Of a DNA stretch of 64,000 nucleotides, positions 47,506-56,296 are shown in pieces (within the stretch, counting starts at the first letter, position 1; each line of letters begins with the position of its first letter). The notes beneath the pieces were generated by a model. That model was not told the DNA's origin. It saw only the letters and a list, made by a program, of their open reading frames with translations, and did no database searches. The position numbers were made by a program, and so were the translations under genes. Source of the stretch: Amycolatopsis bartoniae. Its GTDB lineage: Bacteria; Actinomycetota; Actinomycetes; Mycobacteriales; Pseudonocardiaceae. The DNA is taken from NCBI RefSeq assembly GCF_014191255.1, contig NZ_JACHWH010000001.1, positions 2,046,001 through 2,110,000 of the forward strand, read 5' to 3'.

Positions 47506-49005
47506 ATGGGCCAGGATCTTTCGGCTGACGGCTTCAACCCACGCGACCGGGCCAGGTACCGACGCAAGGTGCAGCGGTGTCTCGACACGCTCGGCAGGAT
47601 GCTGAGCGACGGCGGGTTCTCCTTCCCCCGAAGACACATCGGCCTCGAGGTCGAGCTGAACCTTGTCGACGACGCCATGCGCCCGTCCATGACCAACCAG
47701 GAAGTGCTGGAGGCACTGGACAATCCGTCCTTCACCACCGAACTCTCCCAGCACAATATAGAGCTGAACGTGCCGCCGAGGCCACTGGCGGGGAACTCCG
47801 CAATCGAAATGGAACGGGAGCTGCGGGGCTTCCTGTCCGAAGCGGACGAACGCGCGGACGCCTCCGGCGCGCGGCTGGCGATGATCGGCATCCTGCCGAC
47901 TCTCACGGCCGAGCACTTCGACCAGAAGTGGATCACCGACAGCGCGCGCTACACGATGCTCAACGACCAGATCTTCGCCGCACGCGGTGAGCACGTGACG
48001 CTGGCGCTCGACGGCGCCGAGCTGCGCGGCCACAAACCGGAACGGCTGCGCACGCATTCGGAGTCGATCCTGCCGGAGGCGGCGTGCACGTCGCTGCAGC
48101 TGCACCTGCAGGTCGCGCCCGAGGAGTTCGCCGCGCACTGGAACGCCGCGCAGTGCCTGGCGGGCGTGCAGGTGGCGATCGGCGCGAACTCACCGTTCCT
48201 GCTGGGCAAGGCGCTGTGGCACGAGACGCGGATCCCGTTGTTCCTGCAGGCCACCGACACCCGTCCGGAGGAGCTGAAGAACCAGGGCGTGCGGCCGCGG
48301 GTGTGGTTCGGGGAGCGCTGGATCACCTCGATCTTCGACCTGTTCGAGGAGAACGTCCGCTACTTCCCCGGCCTGCTGCCGGAAACCGACGAGGAGGACC
48401 CGGTCGACGCGCTCGACCAGGGCCAGGCCCCGAAGCTCGCGGAGCTGCGGCTGCACAACGGCACGGTGTGGCGCTGGAACCGCCCGGTGTACGACGTGGT
48501 GGACGGGAAGCCGCACCTGCGCGTGGAGAACCGCGTGCTGCCCGCCGGCCCGACGGTGGTCGACATGATGGCGAACGCGGCGTTCTTCTACGGCGCCCAG
48601 CGCGCGCTCGCCGAGGCCGAACGTCCACTGTGGACGCAGATGTCGTTCCAGGCCGCCGAGGAGAACCTGTACGCGGGCGCCCGCAACGGTTTCGACGCGC
48701 AGCTGTACTGGCCTGGCATCGGCTGGATCCCGCCGGACGAGCTGACCCTGCGCGTGCTGCTGCCGCTGGCCTACGACGGGCTGCGCACGGCGGACGTCGC
48801 GGAGGCGTCCATCGAGCGGTACCTGGGGATCATCGAGCAGCGCTGCCTCGCGCGGCGCAACGGCGCGTGGTGGCAGCGGGAGATGGTGGAGCTGGCCCAG
48901 GTGCACGGCGCGGACCGGGAGAACGCACTGGCCGGGATGCTCGGCCGCTACGTCGAGCTGTCGGCGGCCGACGAGCCCGTGCACACGTGGCCGATCGAGC
49001 TCTGA
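47506..49005 (+). CDS. Glutamate-cysteine ligase family 2 (GCS2) protein
   Basis: 499 residues of the GCS2 ATP-dependent carboxylate-amine ligase fold. Features are FPRRHIGLEVELNLVDDAM, FTTELSQHNIELNVPPRPL, SLQLHLQVAPEEF and AELRLHNGTVWRWNRPVYD. The classic product would be gamma-glutamylcysteine, but mycothiol producers need no glutathione and many actinobacterial members of this group have unknown substrates. AGGGAAGG lies 4 bases before the ATG. Divergent from the SpoU gene. An iron box follows its stop and belongs to the next gene. Confidence 0.85.
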   Translation: MGQDLSADGFNPRDRARYRRKVQRCLDTLGRMLSDGGFSFPRRHIGLEVELNLVDDAMRPSMTNQEVLEALDNPSFTTELSQHNIELNVPPRPLAGNSAIEMERELRGFLSEADERADASGARLAMIGILPTLTAEHFDQKWITDSARYTMLNDQIFAARGEHVTLALDGAELRGHKPERLRTHSESILPEAACTSLQLHLQVAPEEFAAHWNAAQCLAGVQVAIGANSPFLLGKALWHETRIPLFLQATDTRPEELKNQGVRPRVWFGERWITSIFDLFEENVRYFPGLLPETDEEDPVDALDQGQAPKLAELRLHNGTVWRWNRPVYDVVDGKPHLRVENRVLPAGPTVVDMMANAAFFYGAQRALAEAERPLWTQMSFQAAEENLYAGARNGFDAQLYWPGIGWIPPDELTLRVLLPLAYDGLRTADVAEASIERYLGIIEQRCLARRNGAWWQREMVELAQVHGADRENALAGMLGRYVELSAADEPVHTWPIEL

Positions 49006-49007
49006 GA

Positions 49008-49026
49008 TAAGGCTAGCCTAACTACT
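49008..49026 (+). promoter_or_regulatory. IdeR/DtxR-type iron box upstream of heme oxygenase
   Basis: TAAGGCTAGCCTAACTACT matches 14 of 19 positions of the IdeR consensus TWAGGTTAGSCTWACCTWA, with a perfect AGGCTAGCCT core. It lies 22 bases before the heme oxygenase ATG, where repressor binding would cover the promoter. Confidence 0.7.
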
Positions 49027-49048
49027 GCTGCTCGCTTACGCTCGGATC

Positions 49049-49714
49049 ATGGCGGCTCCTCTGACGGAAACCCAGGTCCCGTTCTCGGCCACGCTGCGCG
49101 AGTCCACCCGGGACGTCCACGAACGAGCGCACCACTCGGAGTTCATGGACGCCCTGTTCGACGGCCAGCTCACGCTGGCCGGGTACGCCCGGCTGGCCGC
49201 CCAGTACCACTTCGTGTACCAGGCGATCGAGGAAGCGGGCGACGCGCTGCGCGAAGACCGAGTGGCCGCCCCGTTCGTGTTCGAGGAGCTGCGCCGGGTG
49301 CCCGCGCTCGAAGCGGACCTGGCCTTCCTCCTCGGCGAGGACTGGGCCACGCAGCTGGAACCGGTGGCCGCCACCGAGGCGTACGTCCGCCGCATCCGCG
49401 CGGTGGCGGCCGACTGGCCCGGCGGTTACGTCGCCCACCACTACACGCGCTACCTCGGCGACCTCGCGGGCGGGCAGGCCGTCCGGTCGCTGCTCAAGCG
49501 CCACTACGGCGTCGACGGGCCGGGCGCGTTGTTCTATTCGTTCGACATCGCGAACGTGCCAGCGTTCCGCAGGCGCTACCGCGCCGAGCTGGACGCCGCG
49601 CCGTGGGACGAGGCCGAACAGCGCCGCATCGTGACCGAAACCCGGGTCGCCTTCGAGTGCAACATCGCGGTGCTCGCGGACCTCGCGCGGGAGCTCGACG
49701 CGTTCCGCGCGTGA
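49049..49714 (+). CDS. Heme oxygenase (biliverdin-producing)
   Basis: 221 residues of the HmuO/HO-1 fold. The proximal heme ligand is likely His24 in TRDVHERAHHSEFM, and the distal helix shows YLGDLAGGQAVRSLLKRHYG with the flexible Gly stretch. It opens heme to biliverdin, CO and iron, so it supplies iron from host or environmental heme. The iron box directly upstream agrees with induction under iron shortage. A short hairpin follows the gene. Confidence 0.93.
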   Translation: MAAPLTETQVPFSATLRESTRDVHERAHHSEFMDALFDGQLTLAGYARLAAQYHFVYQAIEEAGDALREDRVAAPFVFEELRRVPALEADLAFLLGEDWATQLEPVAATEAYVRRIRAVAADWPGGYVAHHYTRYLGDLAGGQAVRSLLKRHYGVDGPGALFYSFDIANVPAFRRRYRAELDAAPWDEAEQRRIVTETRVAFECNIAVLADLARELDAFRA

Positions 49715-49735
49715 TCACCCGCACATCCCGTTGAC

Positions 49736-49751
49736 CTCCAGCTACCTGGAG
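49736..49751 (+). terminator. Short hairpin after the heme oxygenase gene
   Basis: CTCCAG and CTGGAG with a CTAC loop, 22 bases after the stop. Stem of only six pairs and no T-run, so a weak terminator at best. Confidence 0.35.
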
Positions 49752-49874
49752 ATTGCAGGCTGGCGGCAGGGTGTTTCCCGGGGTGTGGATCGCGCTCTCC
49801 CCGGTTAGCCGCCCGGTACGGTTGCTACTAGTTTGGTAGCGCAGGGATTTCGAGTCAGAGAAGAAGGAGGGCTG

Positions 49875-50495
49875 ATGGCCCGGTACGTGCTTCCCGATCT
49901 GGACTACGACTACGGCGCGCTCGCTCCGCACATTTCCGCTCAGATCAACGAGCTGCACCACAGCAAGCACCACGCCACCTACGTCAAGGGCGCCAACGAC
50001 ACCCTGGACAAGCTCGCCGAGGCGCGCGACAAGGGTGACTTCGGGTCGATCGTCGGGCTGGAGACCACGCTGGCCTTCAACCTCGCCGGTCACGCCAACC
50101 ACGTCGTGTGGTGGAAGATCCTGTCCCCCGAGGGTGGCGACAAGCCCACCGGCGAGCTCGCGCAGGCGATCGACGACGCGTTCGGCTCCTGGGACAAGTT
50201 CCAGGCTCAGTTCACCGCGGTGGCCACCACCATCCAGGGCAACGGCTGGGCCGCGCTGTCCTGGGACCCGGTGGGCAAGACGCTGATCACGCAGCAGCTG
50301 CGCGACCACCACAACAACCTGATCCTGCCGACGGTCCCGATCCTGCTGGTGGACGTGTGGGAGCACGCGTTCTACCTGGACTACAAGAACGTCAAGGCGG
50401 ACTACGTCAAGGCGCTCTGGAACGTCTACAACTGGGCCGAGATCAGCAAGCGGTTCGACAACGCCGTCTCCGGCGGCAACGGCCTGCTCCTCTGA
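49875..50495 (+). CDS. sodA: Superoxide dismutase, Fe/Mn type
   Basis: 206 residues. Dismutates superoxide in a tetrameric or dimeric enzyme. Metal ligands are His28 (NELHHSKHH), His76 (HANHVVWW), Asp160 and His164 ([14 protein letters not shown]). The metal, iron or manganese, cannot be assigned from these residues alone. AAGGAGG lies just before the ATG at 49875. A good terminator follows. Proximity to the iron-controlled heme oxygenase gene is suggestive, but no iron box precedes sodA. Confidence 0.95.
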   Translation: MARYVLPDLDYDYGALAPHISAQINELHHSKHHATYVKGANDTLDKLAEARDKGDFGSIVGLETTLAFNLAGHANHVVWWKILSPEGGDKPTGELAQAIDDAFGSWDKFQAQFTAVATTIQGNGWAALSWDPVGKTLITQQLRDHHNNLILPTVPILLVDVWEHAFYLDYKNVKADYVKALWNVYNWAEISKRFDNAVSGGNGLLL

Positions 50496-50512
50496 AAGAG
50501 GCACCACGCGAC

Positions 50513-50551
50513 CGGGGTCCTTCCACAGCGGGAGGGCCCCGTTTTCGTTTT
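50513..50551 (+). terminator. Rho-independent terminator of sodA
   Basis: CGGGGTCCTTCC (50513-50524) pairs with GGGAGGGCCCCG (50530-50541) including two G-U pairs, followed by TTTTCGTTTT. Textbook intrinsic terminator. Confidence 0.9.
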
Positions 50552-50586
50552 CCGGTTGACCTCCACCGCGGTCGAGGTGCGACCGT

Positions 50587-51384
50587 ATGGGCATGGACGT
50601 CGACGCCTACCTGGCGCGGATCGGCGCGGTCCGGCCGCAGGCCCCGACCGCGCAGGCCCTCGCCGAGCTGCACGAGCGCCACATCACGACGGTGCCGTTC
50701 GAGAACCTGAGCGTGCACCTGCCCGAGCCGATCGCGCTGGCGGAGGACGCGCTCGTCGACAAGGTCGTCCGGCGTCGCCGCGGAGGTTTCTGTTACGAGC
50801 TGAACGGCGCCTTCGCGGCACTGCTGCGCGAGCTGGGCTTCCGCGTCTCCCTGCACCCGGCCCGCGTGCACCGCGGCGACGGCCGGTTCGGGGCGCCGTT
50901 CGACCACCTGGCGCTGCTGGTGGACCTGGACGAGCCGTGGCTGGCGGACGTCGGCTTCGGCCGGTTCGCGCGGCGGCCGTTGCGGCTGGCCGCCACCGAG
51001 CCGCAGGCCGACGCCGAGGGCGAGTTCCTGGTGCTCGACGCGCCGGGCGGCGACGTGGAGGTGCGCCACGACGGGCAGCCGGCGTACCGGCTGGAGCGCC
51101 GGCCCCGCGAGCTGGCCGACTTCGTGCCGGCGTGCTGGTGGCAGGCGACGTCCCCGGACTCGCACTTCACGCAGAACCTGCTCTGCACCTTGCCCACCGC
51201 GCAGGGGCGGGTCACGCTTGCGGGTGAACAGCTGATCGAGACCGTGGACGGGAAGCGCGTCGAGCGGACACTGGCCGGACAGGAACTCGTCGACGCTTAC
51301 CGCGAGTACTTCGGGATATCAGTGAACGAGGCCCCGTCACCGGGGTTTTTCCCGGCGGCGGGGCCTCGCCCGTTCCCGAACTGA
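50587..51384 (+). CDS. nat: Arylamine N-acetyltransferase
   Basis: 265 residues. Acetyl-CoA-dependent transfer to arylamines and hydrazines. The catalytic triad is Cys69 (RRGGFCYELN), His107 (FDHLALLV) and Asp121 (WLADVGFG). The conserved VPFENLSVH is near residue 36. The last 18 residues (NEAPSPGFFPAAGPRPFPN) do not look like NAT sequence and are encoded by a terminator-like hairpin, so the natural stop may have been lost. It starts 35 bases after the sodA terminator. Confidence 0.9.
   Translation: MGMDVDAYLARIGAVRPQAPTAQALAELHERHITTVPFENLSVHLPEPIALAEDALVDKVVRRRRGGFCYELNGAFAALLRELGFRVSLHPARVHRGDGRFGAPFDHLALLVDLDEPWLADVGFGRFARRPLRLAATEPQADAEGEFLVLDAPGGDVEVRHDGQPAYRLERRPRELADFVPACWWQATSPDSHFTQNLLCTLPTAQGRVTLAGEQLIETVDGKRVERTLAGQELVDAYREYFGISVNEAPSPGFFPAAGPRPFPN
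51332..51350 (+). terminator. Intrinsic terminator inside the 3' end of nat
   Basis: CCCCG-TCAC-CGGGG followed by TTTTT. The same left arm can instead pair in a longer stem CGAGGCCCCG (51327-51336) with CGGGGCCTCG (51359-51368). Both lie within the final codons of nat. Confidence 0.7.
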
Positions 51385-51414
51385 CTGCCGCTCCCACCAC
51401 GAAGCGGACGTGTG

Positions 51415-51433
51415 TGAGGTTAGCCTAACCTCA
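51415..51433 (+). promoter_or_regulatory. Near-perfect IdeR/DtxR-type iron box
   Basis: TGAGGTTAGCCTAACCTCA, a 19-base palindrome with 9-base perfect arms around a central C. It matches the consensus TWAGGTTAGSCTWACCTWA at all but the second and next-to-last positions. It lies 49 bases before the GTG of the following gene. Confidence 0.85.
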
Positions 51434-51482
51434 GCGTTGGGCGCAAGTGGGGCACGCACTACGCGGCGGTAGCCTCGCGCTC

Positions 51483-52439
51483 GTGAAGACGTCGACCGTG
51501 GTGGGCATTGTGCTGGCGGTGCTGCTCGCGTTCGCCTCGCTGTCCGCCACCGCGGGCTACCTGTGGGCGCGTGCGGACAGTGACCGGCCGGCGCCGCAGC
51601 GGGCGTTGCCCGCGCAGTGGCCGAGCAAGGACGGCGAGGCACTGCGGCCGGTGCCCATGCCGGGCGGGGAGCTGGTGACGGCGCTGCCCACGGACACGGG
51701 CGGTCAGGTGCTGTGCCAGGCGCTGGACCAGGAGCGCTGGGAGTCGCTGCTCGGCGGGAAGGTGCTGCGCGAGGTCCGCGACGGCGCCTGCCACGTGGTC
51801 GGCACCACGGCGGAGGTCCTGCTGACCCTCGACTCGCGGGCGGCGAACCTGCAGGACCCGTCGGACGTCGAGGTCGCCGGGCATCCCGGCCAGCTGGAGT
51901 ACCTGCCGCCGGAGGTGAACGCGCGGCTGGACGTCCGGCTGGTCGACGCCGAGGGAACCGGCCAGGTGCACCCGTACCTGCGGGTGGAGCTGTCCGGGAA
52001 CGCGGGCGTGGACACGCTGACGGAGTCGGTCGCGCGGGAGGTCGTGCAGGCGGTCTCCGCGCCCGGCCCGGCACTGCCGGCGCAGGCGAAGGACGGCACG
52101 ATCCCGCTGCAGCACCCCGCTCCGGCGGCGATCGTGGACGCCCCGTGGCCGATGATCTCGTGGCAGTTGTGCGCCGCGCTGACCCGCGAACTGGGCGGCA
52201 CGGGCAAGCCGAGGTTCGACGGCAGCTGCACGGTGCGCGGCGTCGAGGCGACGTACACGGACATCGTGACGCCGCGCGCATTCCCGGAGCGGATCGCGGG
52301 CCGCCCGGCACTGGTGACCGACGAACTGGTGGCGGTGAAGCTCACCGACGACGGCTCGCAGGAGCTGACGTTCACGGGCCCGGGCAGGTCGCTCCGCTCC
52401 GTGGCGGAGGCCGTACTACCCCGGCTGCTGGACCGCTAG
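51483..52439 (+). CDS. Membrane-anchored exported protein of unknown function, iron-box controlled
   Basis: 318 residues. A single N-terminal hydrophobic segment (VVGIVLAVLLAFASLSATAGYL) acts as anchor or uncleaved signal; the rest is predicted outside the cell. Two internal halves each carry a Cys pair of similar setting (VLCQALDQERW with GACHVVGT; QLCAALTRELGG with GSCTVRGV), suggesting a duplicated disulphide-linked domain like DUF3558-type lipoproteins. The near-perfect IdeR-type box upstream implies derepression in low iron. A start at 51447 is possible. I do not recognise the family. Confidence 0.7.
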   Translation: MKTSTVVGIVLAVLLAFASLSATAGYLWARADSDRPAPQRALPAQWPSKDGEALRPVPMPGGELVTALPTDTGGQVLCQALDQERWESLLGGKVLREVRDGACHVVGTTAEVLLTLDSRAANLQDPSDVEVAGHPGQLEYLPPEVNARLDVRLVDAEGTGQVHPYLRVELSGNAGVDTLTESVAREVVQAVSAPGPALPAQAKDGTIPLQHPAPAAIVDAPWPMISWQLCAALTRELGGTGKPRFDGSCTVRGVEATYTDIVTPRAFPERIAGRPALVTDELVAVKLTDDGSQELTFTGPGRSLRSVAEAVLPRLLDR

Positions 52440-52450
52440 TTTTTGAAACG

Positions 52451-52608
52451 CCGCTCAGGCCGCCAGCGCTGGTTTCGCCGTCCGGGTGGCCGCGCCGCTT
52501 GGACCGCTACCCCGCGCGCCGACAACAGCTCAGCCCGAGCAGCCGCGCCGCTCAGGCCGCCACCCCGCGCCCCGAGAGCAGCCCCGCCACGAGCCGCTCA
52601 GGCCGCCA
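52451..52608. repeat. Three copies of a 15-bp sequence around the MFS gene end
   Basis: CCGCTCAGGCCGCCA occurs at 52451-52465, 52548-52562 and 52594-52608. The third copy encodes the last codons and TGA of the minus-strand MFS gene; the other two lie downstream of it, in the gap between two converging genes. It looks like duplicated 3'-end sequence. Confidence 0.8.
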
Positions 52609-53968
52609 GCTTGCTGTCCCGGTCCCGCGACAACACCCGCAACCCCGCCAGCCGGTACCCCTTCGCCACCCCACCGCGCCGCGCCAGCAGCACCGCGCAA
52701 GCCAGCGCCGCGACGGCCGAGATCACGCCGCCGATGTAGAACGGCGACCGCCCGCCGAAGGTGTCCGCCATCCAGCCCACCATGGGGCCGCCGATCGGGT
52801 TGCCGCCGATCAGCACGAGCACGTAGATCCCCATCACGCGCCCGCGCATCTCCGGGCTCACTGCCGTCTGCACGAGCGAGTTCGCCGTGTTCAGGAACGT
52901 GATCGTCGCGAAGCCGAGCGGGATCAGCGCGATCCCGAACGCCAGGTAGGTCGGCATGAACGCGGCCACGAACTCCATCGCCCCCAGGCCGAACCCCGCC
53001 ATGAGCAGCAGCCGCACCCGCGGGCCGCCCTTCGTCATCCGACGCGCGGCCATCAGCGAGCCGGTGAACGTACCCACCGCGAGCAGCGTCGACAGCAGGC
53101 CGTAGCCGTCGGCCTGGGTGCCGAACACGTTGCCCGCCACGATGGCCAGCGACGTGAAGAACGTGATGCCGAACGTGCTCACGAAGAACACCAGCACCAT
53201 CACCGTCACCAGGTCCGCCCGCCCGCGCACGTACACGAGCCCTTCGCGCAGCTGCCCCTTCTTGCGCACCACGGCCGGGCCGCGGAACAGCTTGTCCGGG
53301 TCCATCAGCGCGAGCCCGATGATCACCGCGAGGGTGCTGACGGCGTTGGCCAGGAACATCCAGCCCGTGCCGACCCACGTGATCGCGAACCCGGCGATCG
53401 CGGGACCCACGATGCGCGCCATGTTGAACACCGACGAGTTCAGCGCGACGGCGTTCGGGATCTGCTTGCGGCCCACCATTTCCGCGACGAACGACTGCCG
53501 CGCCGGCACGTCGAGCGCGCTGAAGATGCCGAGCACGAAGCACAGCACGTACACCTGCCACAGCGCGACCACACCGCTGACGTTCAGCAGCCCCAGCACC
53601 AGCGCCTGCGCGCCGATGCCGCTCTGGATAGCGATGCACAGCTTCCGCTTGTCGACCCGGTCGGCCAGCACCCCCGCCCACAGCGACAGCAGCACCGTCG
53701 GGGTGAACTGCAGCGCGACCGCGATGCCCAGCGCGATCGGGTTGTTACCGGACAGCTCGAACACCAGCCAGTCCTGGGCGATGCGCTGCATCCAGGTGCC
53801 GATGTTCGAGATCACCTGGCCGGAGAAGAACAGCCGGTAGTTGCGCACCCGCAGCGAGGCGAACATGCTCGGCTTGGGCTGGGGTGGATCCGCGGGTGGT
53901 GGCGCCTGACCCGGGGTAGCTGTCGTCGTCGGTTGGATCTTCGCGTGGCTACCCGTGTCTGAGCGCAC
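52598..53968 (-). CDS. MFS transporter (EntS/MFS_3-like)
   Basis: 456 residues. A Pro-rich cytosolic leader of about 35 residues precedes twelve membrane segments. Motif A reads AGVLADRVDKRKLCIAIQ, and ALDVPARQSFVAEMVGRKQI is characteristic of this group. Drug or siderophore export is likely. The GTG start lies two bases after the MarR stop, so MarR and MFS form an operon in which the regulator most likely responds to the pump's substrate. Confidence 0.9.
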   Translation of the reverse strand: MRSDTGSHAKIQPTTTATPGQAPPPADPPQPKPSMFASLRVRNYRLFFSGQVISNIGTWMQRIAQDWLVFELSGNNPIALGIAVALQFTPTVLLSLWAGVLADRVDKRKLCIAIQSGIGAQALVLGLLNVSGVVALWQVYVLCFVLGIFSALDVPARQSFVAEMVGRKQIPNAVALNSSVFNMARIVGPAIAGFAITWVGTGWMFLANAVSTLAVIIGLALMDPDKLFRGPAVVRKKGQLREGLVYVRGRADLVTVMVLVFFVSTFGITFFTSLAIVAGNVFGTQADGYGLLSTLLAVGTFTGSLMAARRMTKGGPRVRLLLMAGFGLGAMEFVAAFMPTYLAFGIALIPLGFATITFLNTANSLVQTAVSPEMRGRVMGIYVLVLIGGNPIGGPMVGWMADTFGGRSPFYIGGVISAVAALACAVLLARRGGVAKGYRLAGLRVLSRDRDSKLAA

Positions 53969-53970
53969 CG

Positions 53971-54402
53971 TTACTCGTTCCCCGCCATTCTGTCGATGAT
54001 CTCCGCGGCGCGAGCGAGCACGTCCCGCTCGTCACCGCTCAGTTCTGCCAGCTTGCGGTCCAACCACGCCTCGCGCGCGGAGATCGTCGCCTCGATGAAC
54101 GCCGTCCCGCTGCCGGTCAGCGCGACGATCGACTGCCGCCCATCCGTCGGGTGCGGGCTGCGCTCGACGTACCCCATGTCCTCCAGCGCCGCGATGACCC
54201 GCGTCATCGACGGCGGCTGCACGCCCTCCTTGGCGGCGAGCTTGCCGGGCGAGAGCGCCCCGCACTTGTGCAGTGTGGACAGTGCCGCGATCTGCGTCAG
54301 CGAGACGTTCTGGTCGGTCCGCTGTGCCCGGAGCCTGCGGTTGAGCCGCACAACGGCCAGCCGGAGCCGGCTCGCCAACTGGGGCTCGCGCATTTCGGGC
54401 AC
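53971..54402 (-). CDS. MarR family transcriptional regulator
   Basis: 143 residues. The winged helix reads SLTQIAALSTLHKCGALSPG and KEGVQPPSMTRVIAALEDMG, with the wing SPHPTDGRQSIVALT. It controls presumably the MFS gene in the same operon. Directly upstream (54403-54420) is TTAGTTAGCATACCTTACGA, an AT-rich imperfect inverted repeat that may be its operator; it also shares 12 of 19 positions with an iron box, which is too few to call one. GTG at 54402 or ATG at 54393. Confidence 0.9.
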   Translation of the reverse strand: MPEMREPQLASRLRLAVVRLNRRLRAQRTDQNVSLTQIAALSTLHKCGALSPGKLAAKEGVQPPSMTRVIAALEDMGYVERSPHPTDGRQSIVALTGSGTAFIEATISAREAWLDRKLAELSGDERDVLARAAEIIDRMAGNE

Positions 54403-54448
54403 TTAGTTAGCATACCTTACGATCAGCGGCCGCGGGATGTTCCGCTGC

Positions 54449-55906
54449 TCACCGCAGCGCGGCCTGGATCGGCCCGACCGCGAAGTACGCGACGAACGCG
54501 ACCGCGATGACCCACATCAACGGGTGAATGCGGCGAGCCTTTCCGGTGACGGCCTGGATCACGACGTAGCTGATGAACCCGGCGCCGATGCCGTTGGCGA
54601 TCGAGTAGGTGAACGGCATGACCACGATCGTGAGGAACGCGGGCAGCGCGATGGAGAAGTCGGTGAAGTCGATGTCCCGGACCTGCGCGATCAGCATCGC
54701 GCCTACCACGACGAGCGCGGGCGCGGCGGCCTCCACCGGCACCGCCTCGTACAGCGGGGTCAGGAACATCGCGGCGATGAACAGCAGACCGGTGACGACG
54801 TTGGCCAGTCCGGTCCGCGCGCCCTCGGCGATACCCGCCGCCGACTCGACGAACACGGTGTTGGAGCTGGCGGAACCGAGGCCGCCGGCGGCACCGGCGA
54901 GCCCCTCGACGAACAGCGCGCGGCCGACGCGCGGCAGCTGCCCGTCGGGCCCGAGCTGCCCGGCTTCCTTGGCGAGGCCGGTCATGGTGCCCATGGCGTC
55001 GAAGAAGTCGGCGAGGACGAGGGTGAACACCAGCAGGACGACGGTGATGATCGGCAGCCGCGTCCAGGCGCCGAACGAGACGTCGCCGACGAGGGAGAGG
55101 TCCGGCAGCCCCGCGATGTGGTCGGGCAGCGCGGGGTAGCCGAGGTTCCAGCCCTTGGGGTTGGTGCCGTTGGAGGGGCCCGCGTGCACGATGGCCTCGA
55201 CGACGATCGCCAGCACGGTGGTGGCGAGCACGCCGATGAGGATGCCGCCGCGGACGCGCTTGGCGACGAGGGTGCCGGTGAGCAGCAGGCCGACGACGAA
55301 CACGGCGGTGGGCCAGGACGCGATGGAGCCGCTGATGCCGAGCCCGACGGGGACGGTGGTGTTGGCGGCGTCGGGCAGCCGGCGGACGAAGCCCGCGTCG
55401 ACCAGGCCGATGAAGCAGATGAACAGCCCGATCCCGGCGGCGATGGCGGACTTGAGCGCGGCGGGGACGGCGTTGAACACGGCGGTGCGGAAGCCGGTGA
55501 GCACCAGTACGACGATGATCAGGCCCTCGATGACGACCAGCCCCATGGCTTCGGGCCAGGTGACCTGCGGCGCGATGGTGACCGCGACGAGGCTGTTGAT
55601 GCCGAGGCCGGTCGCGATGGCGAAGGGGTACTGAGCGACGAGGCCCATGAGGATCGTCATGACGCCGGCGACGAGCGCGGTGACCGCCGCGACCTGCGGG
55701 ACGGGCAGGATGCCGCCGAGCACGTCCTTGTGGGCGCCCGCGTCGGACGGCGAGAAGCTGCCGATGATCAGCGGGTTGAGGACGACGATGTAGGCCATGG
55801 TCACGAAGGTGACGAGGCCGCCCCGGATTTCACGGCCCGTGGTCGAACCGCGTTCGCTGATCTTGAAGAAGCGGTCGACCGCCGACCGCGTGCCCAGCTG
55901 GGTCAT
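54449..55906 (-). CDS. NCS2-family purine permease (AzgA-like)
   Basis: 485 residues with about 13-14 membrane segments. The N-terminal GLVTFVTMAYIVVLNPLII, YPFAIATGLGINSLVAVTI and the transport-site region DFFDAMGTMTGLAKEAG with SASSNTVFVESAAGIAEGAR are typical of AzgA-type adenine/guanine/hypoxanthine transporters. It imports purines with protons. It stands alone, divergent from the DUF2530 gene. Confidence 0.92.
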   Translation of the reverse strand: MTQLGTRSAVDRFFKISERGSTTGREIRGGLVTFVTMAYIVVLNPLIIGSFSPSDAGAHKDVLGGILPVPQVAAVTALVAGVMTILMGLVAQYPFAIATGLGINSLVAVTIAPQVTWPEAMGLVVIEGLIIVVLVLTGFRTAVFNAVPAALKSAIAAGIGLFICFIGLVDAGFVRRLPDAANTTVPVGLGISGSIASWPTAVFVVGLLLTGTLVAKRVRGGILIGVLATTVLAIVVEAIVHAGPSNGTNPKGWNLGYPALPDHIAGLPDLSLVGDVSFGAWTRLPIITVVLLVFTLVLADFFDAMGTMTGLAKEAGQLGPDGQLPRVGRALFVEGLAGAAGGLGSASSNTVFVESAAGIAEGARTGLANVVTGLLFIAAMFLTPLYEAVPVEAAAPALVVVGAMLIAQVRDIDFTDFSIALPAFLTIVVMPFTYSIANGIGAGFISYVVIQAVTGKARRIHPLMWVIAVAFVAYFAVGPIQAALR

Positions 55907-55956
55907 GCTTCCGCCTTCGTGGTGCTCGGTGGGAACTCGCCGGTAGCCTTCCTGAC

Positions 55957-56244
55957 GTGACCGACCCGATCAACGGTGGGGATGTTAAGCCCTCGTTGCG
56001 TCCTGTGCCCGAGCTGCCGGCGCAGCTGACCGCGCTGTTTCCCATAGTGATCTTCGGCACGGTGGCCTGGCTGGCGGGTTTCGTGGTCCTCGCGATCCAC
56101 GACTGGGGCCGGGGTGGCCCCGCGTCCGTGTGGCTGTGGACGTGCCTCGCGGGGGTGGTCATCAGCATCATCGGGATGGGCATCATGACCTGGCAGAGAG
56201 CAGCCGCCAGGCGCGGTTCGAGGTCAGCCCAGAGGGGGATTTGA
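55957..56244 (+). CDS. DUF2530 small membrane protein
   Basis: 95 residues with two membrane segments (FPIVIFGTVAWLAGFVVLAI and WLWTCLAGVVISIIGMGIM) joined by a short loop, both ends charged. It matches the DUF2530 family found next to MarR in mycobacteria. GTG start. Function unknown. The second palindrome array begins about 50 bases after its stop. Confidence 0.75.
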   Translation: MTDPINGGDVKPSLRPVPELPAQLTALFPIVIFGTVAWLAGFVVLAIHDWGRGGPASVWLWTCLAGVVISIIGMGIMTWQRAAARRGSRSAQRGI

Positions 56245-56296
56245 GGGGTTCTGGTTCTGGGGCCGGGGTTTGGCGGTGTGGGTTGGGGCGCGGCGC

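Noticed and set aside
54403..54421. Iron box upstream of MarR
   Set aside because: Only 12 of 19 consensus positions match; a MarR autoregulatory site explains the AT-rich inverted repeat equally well.
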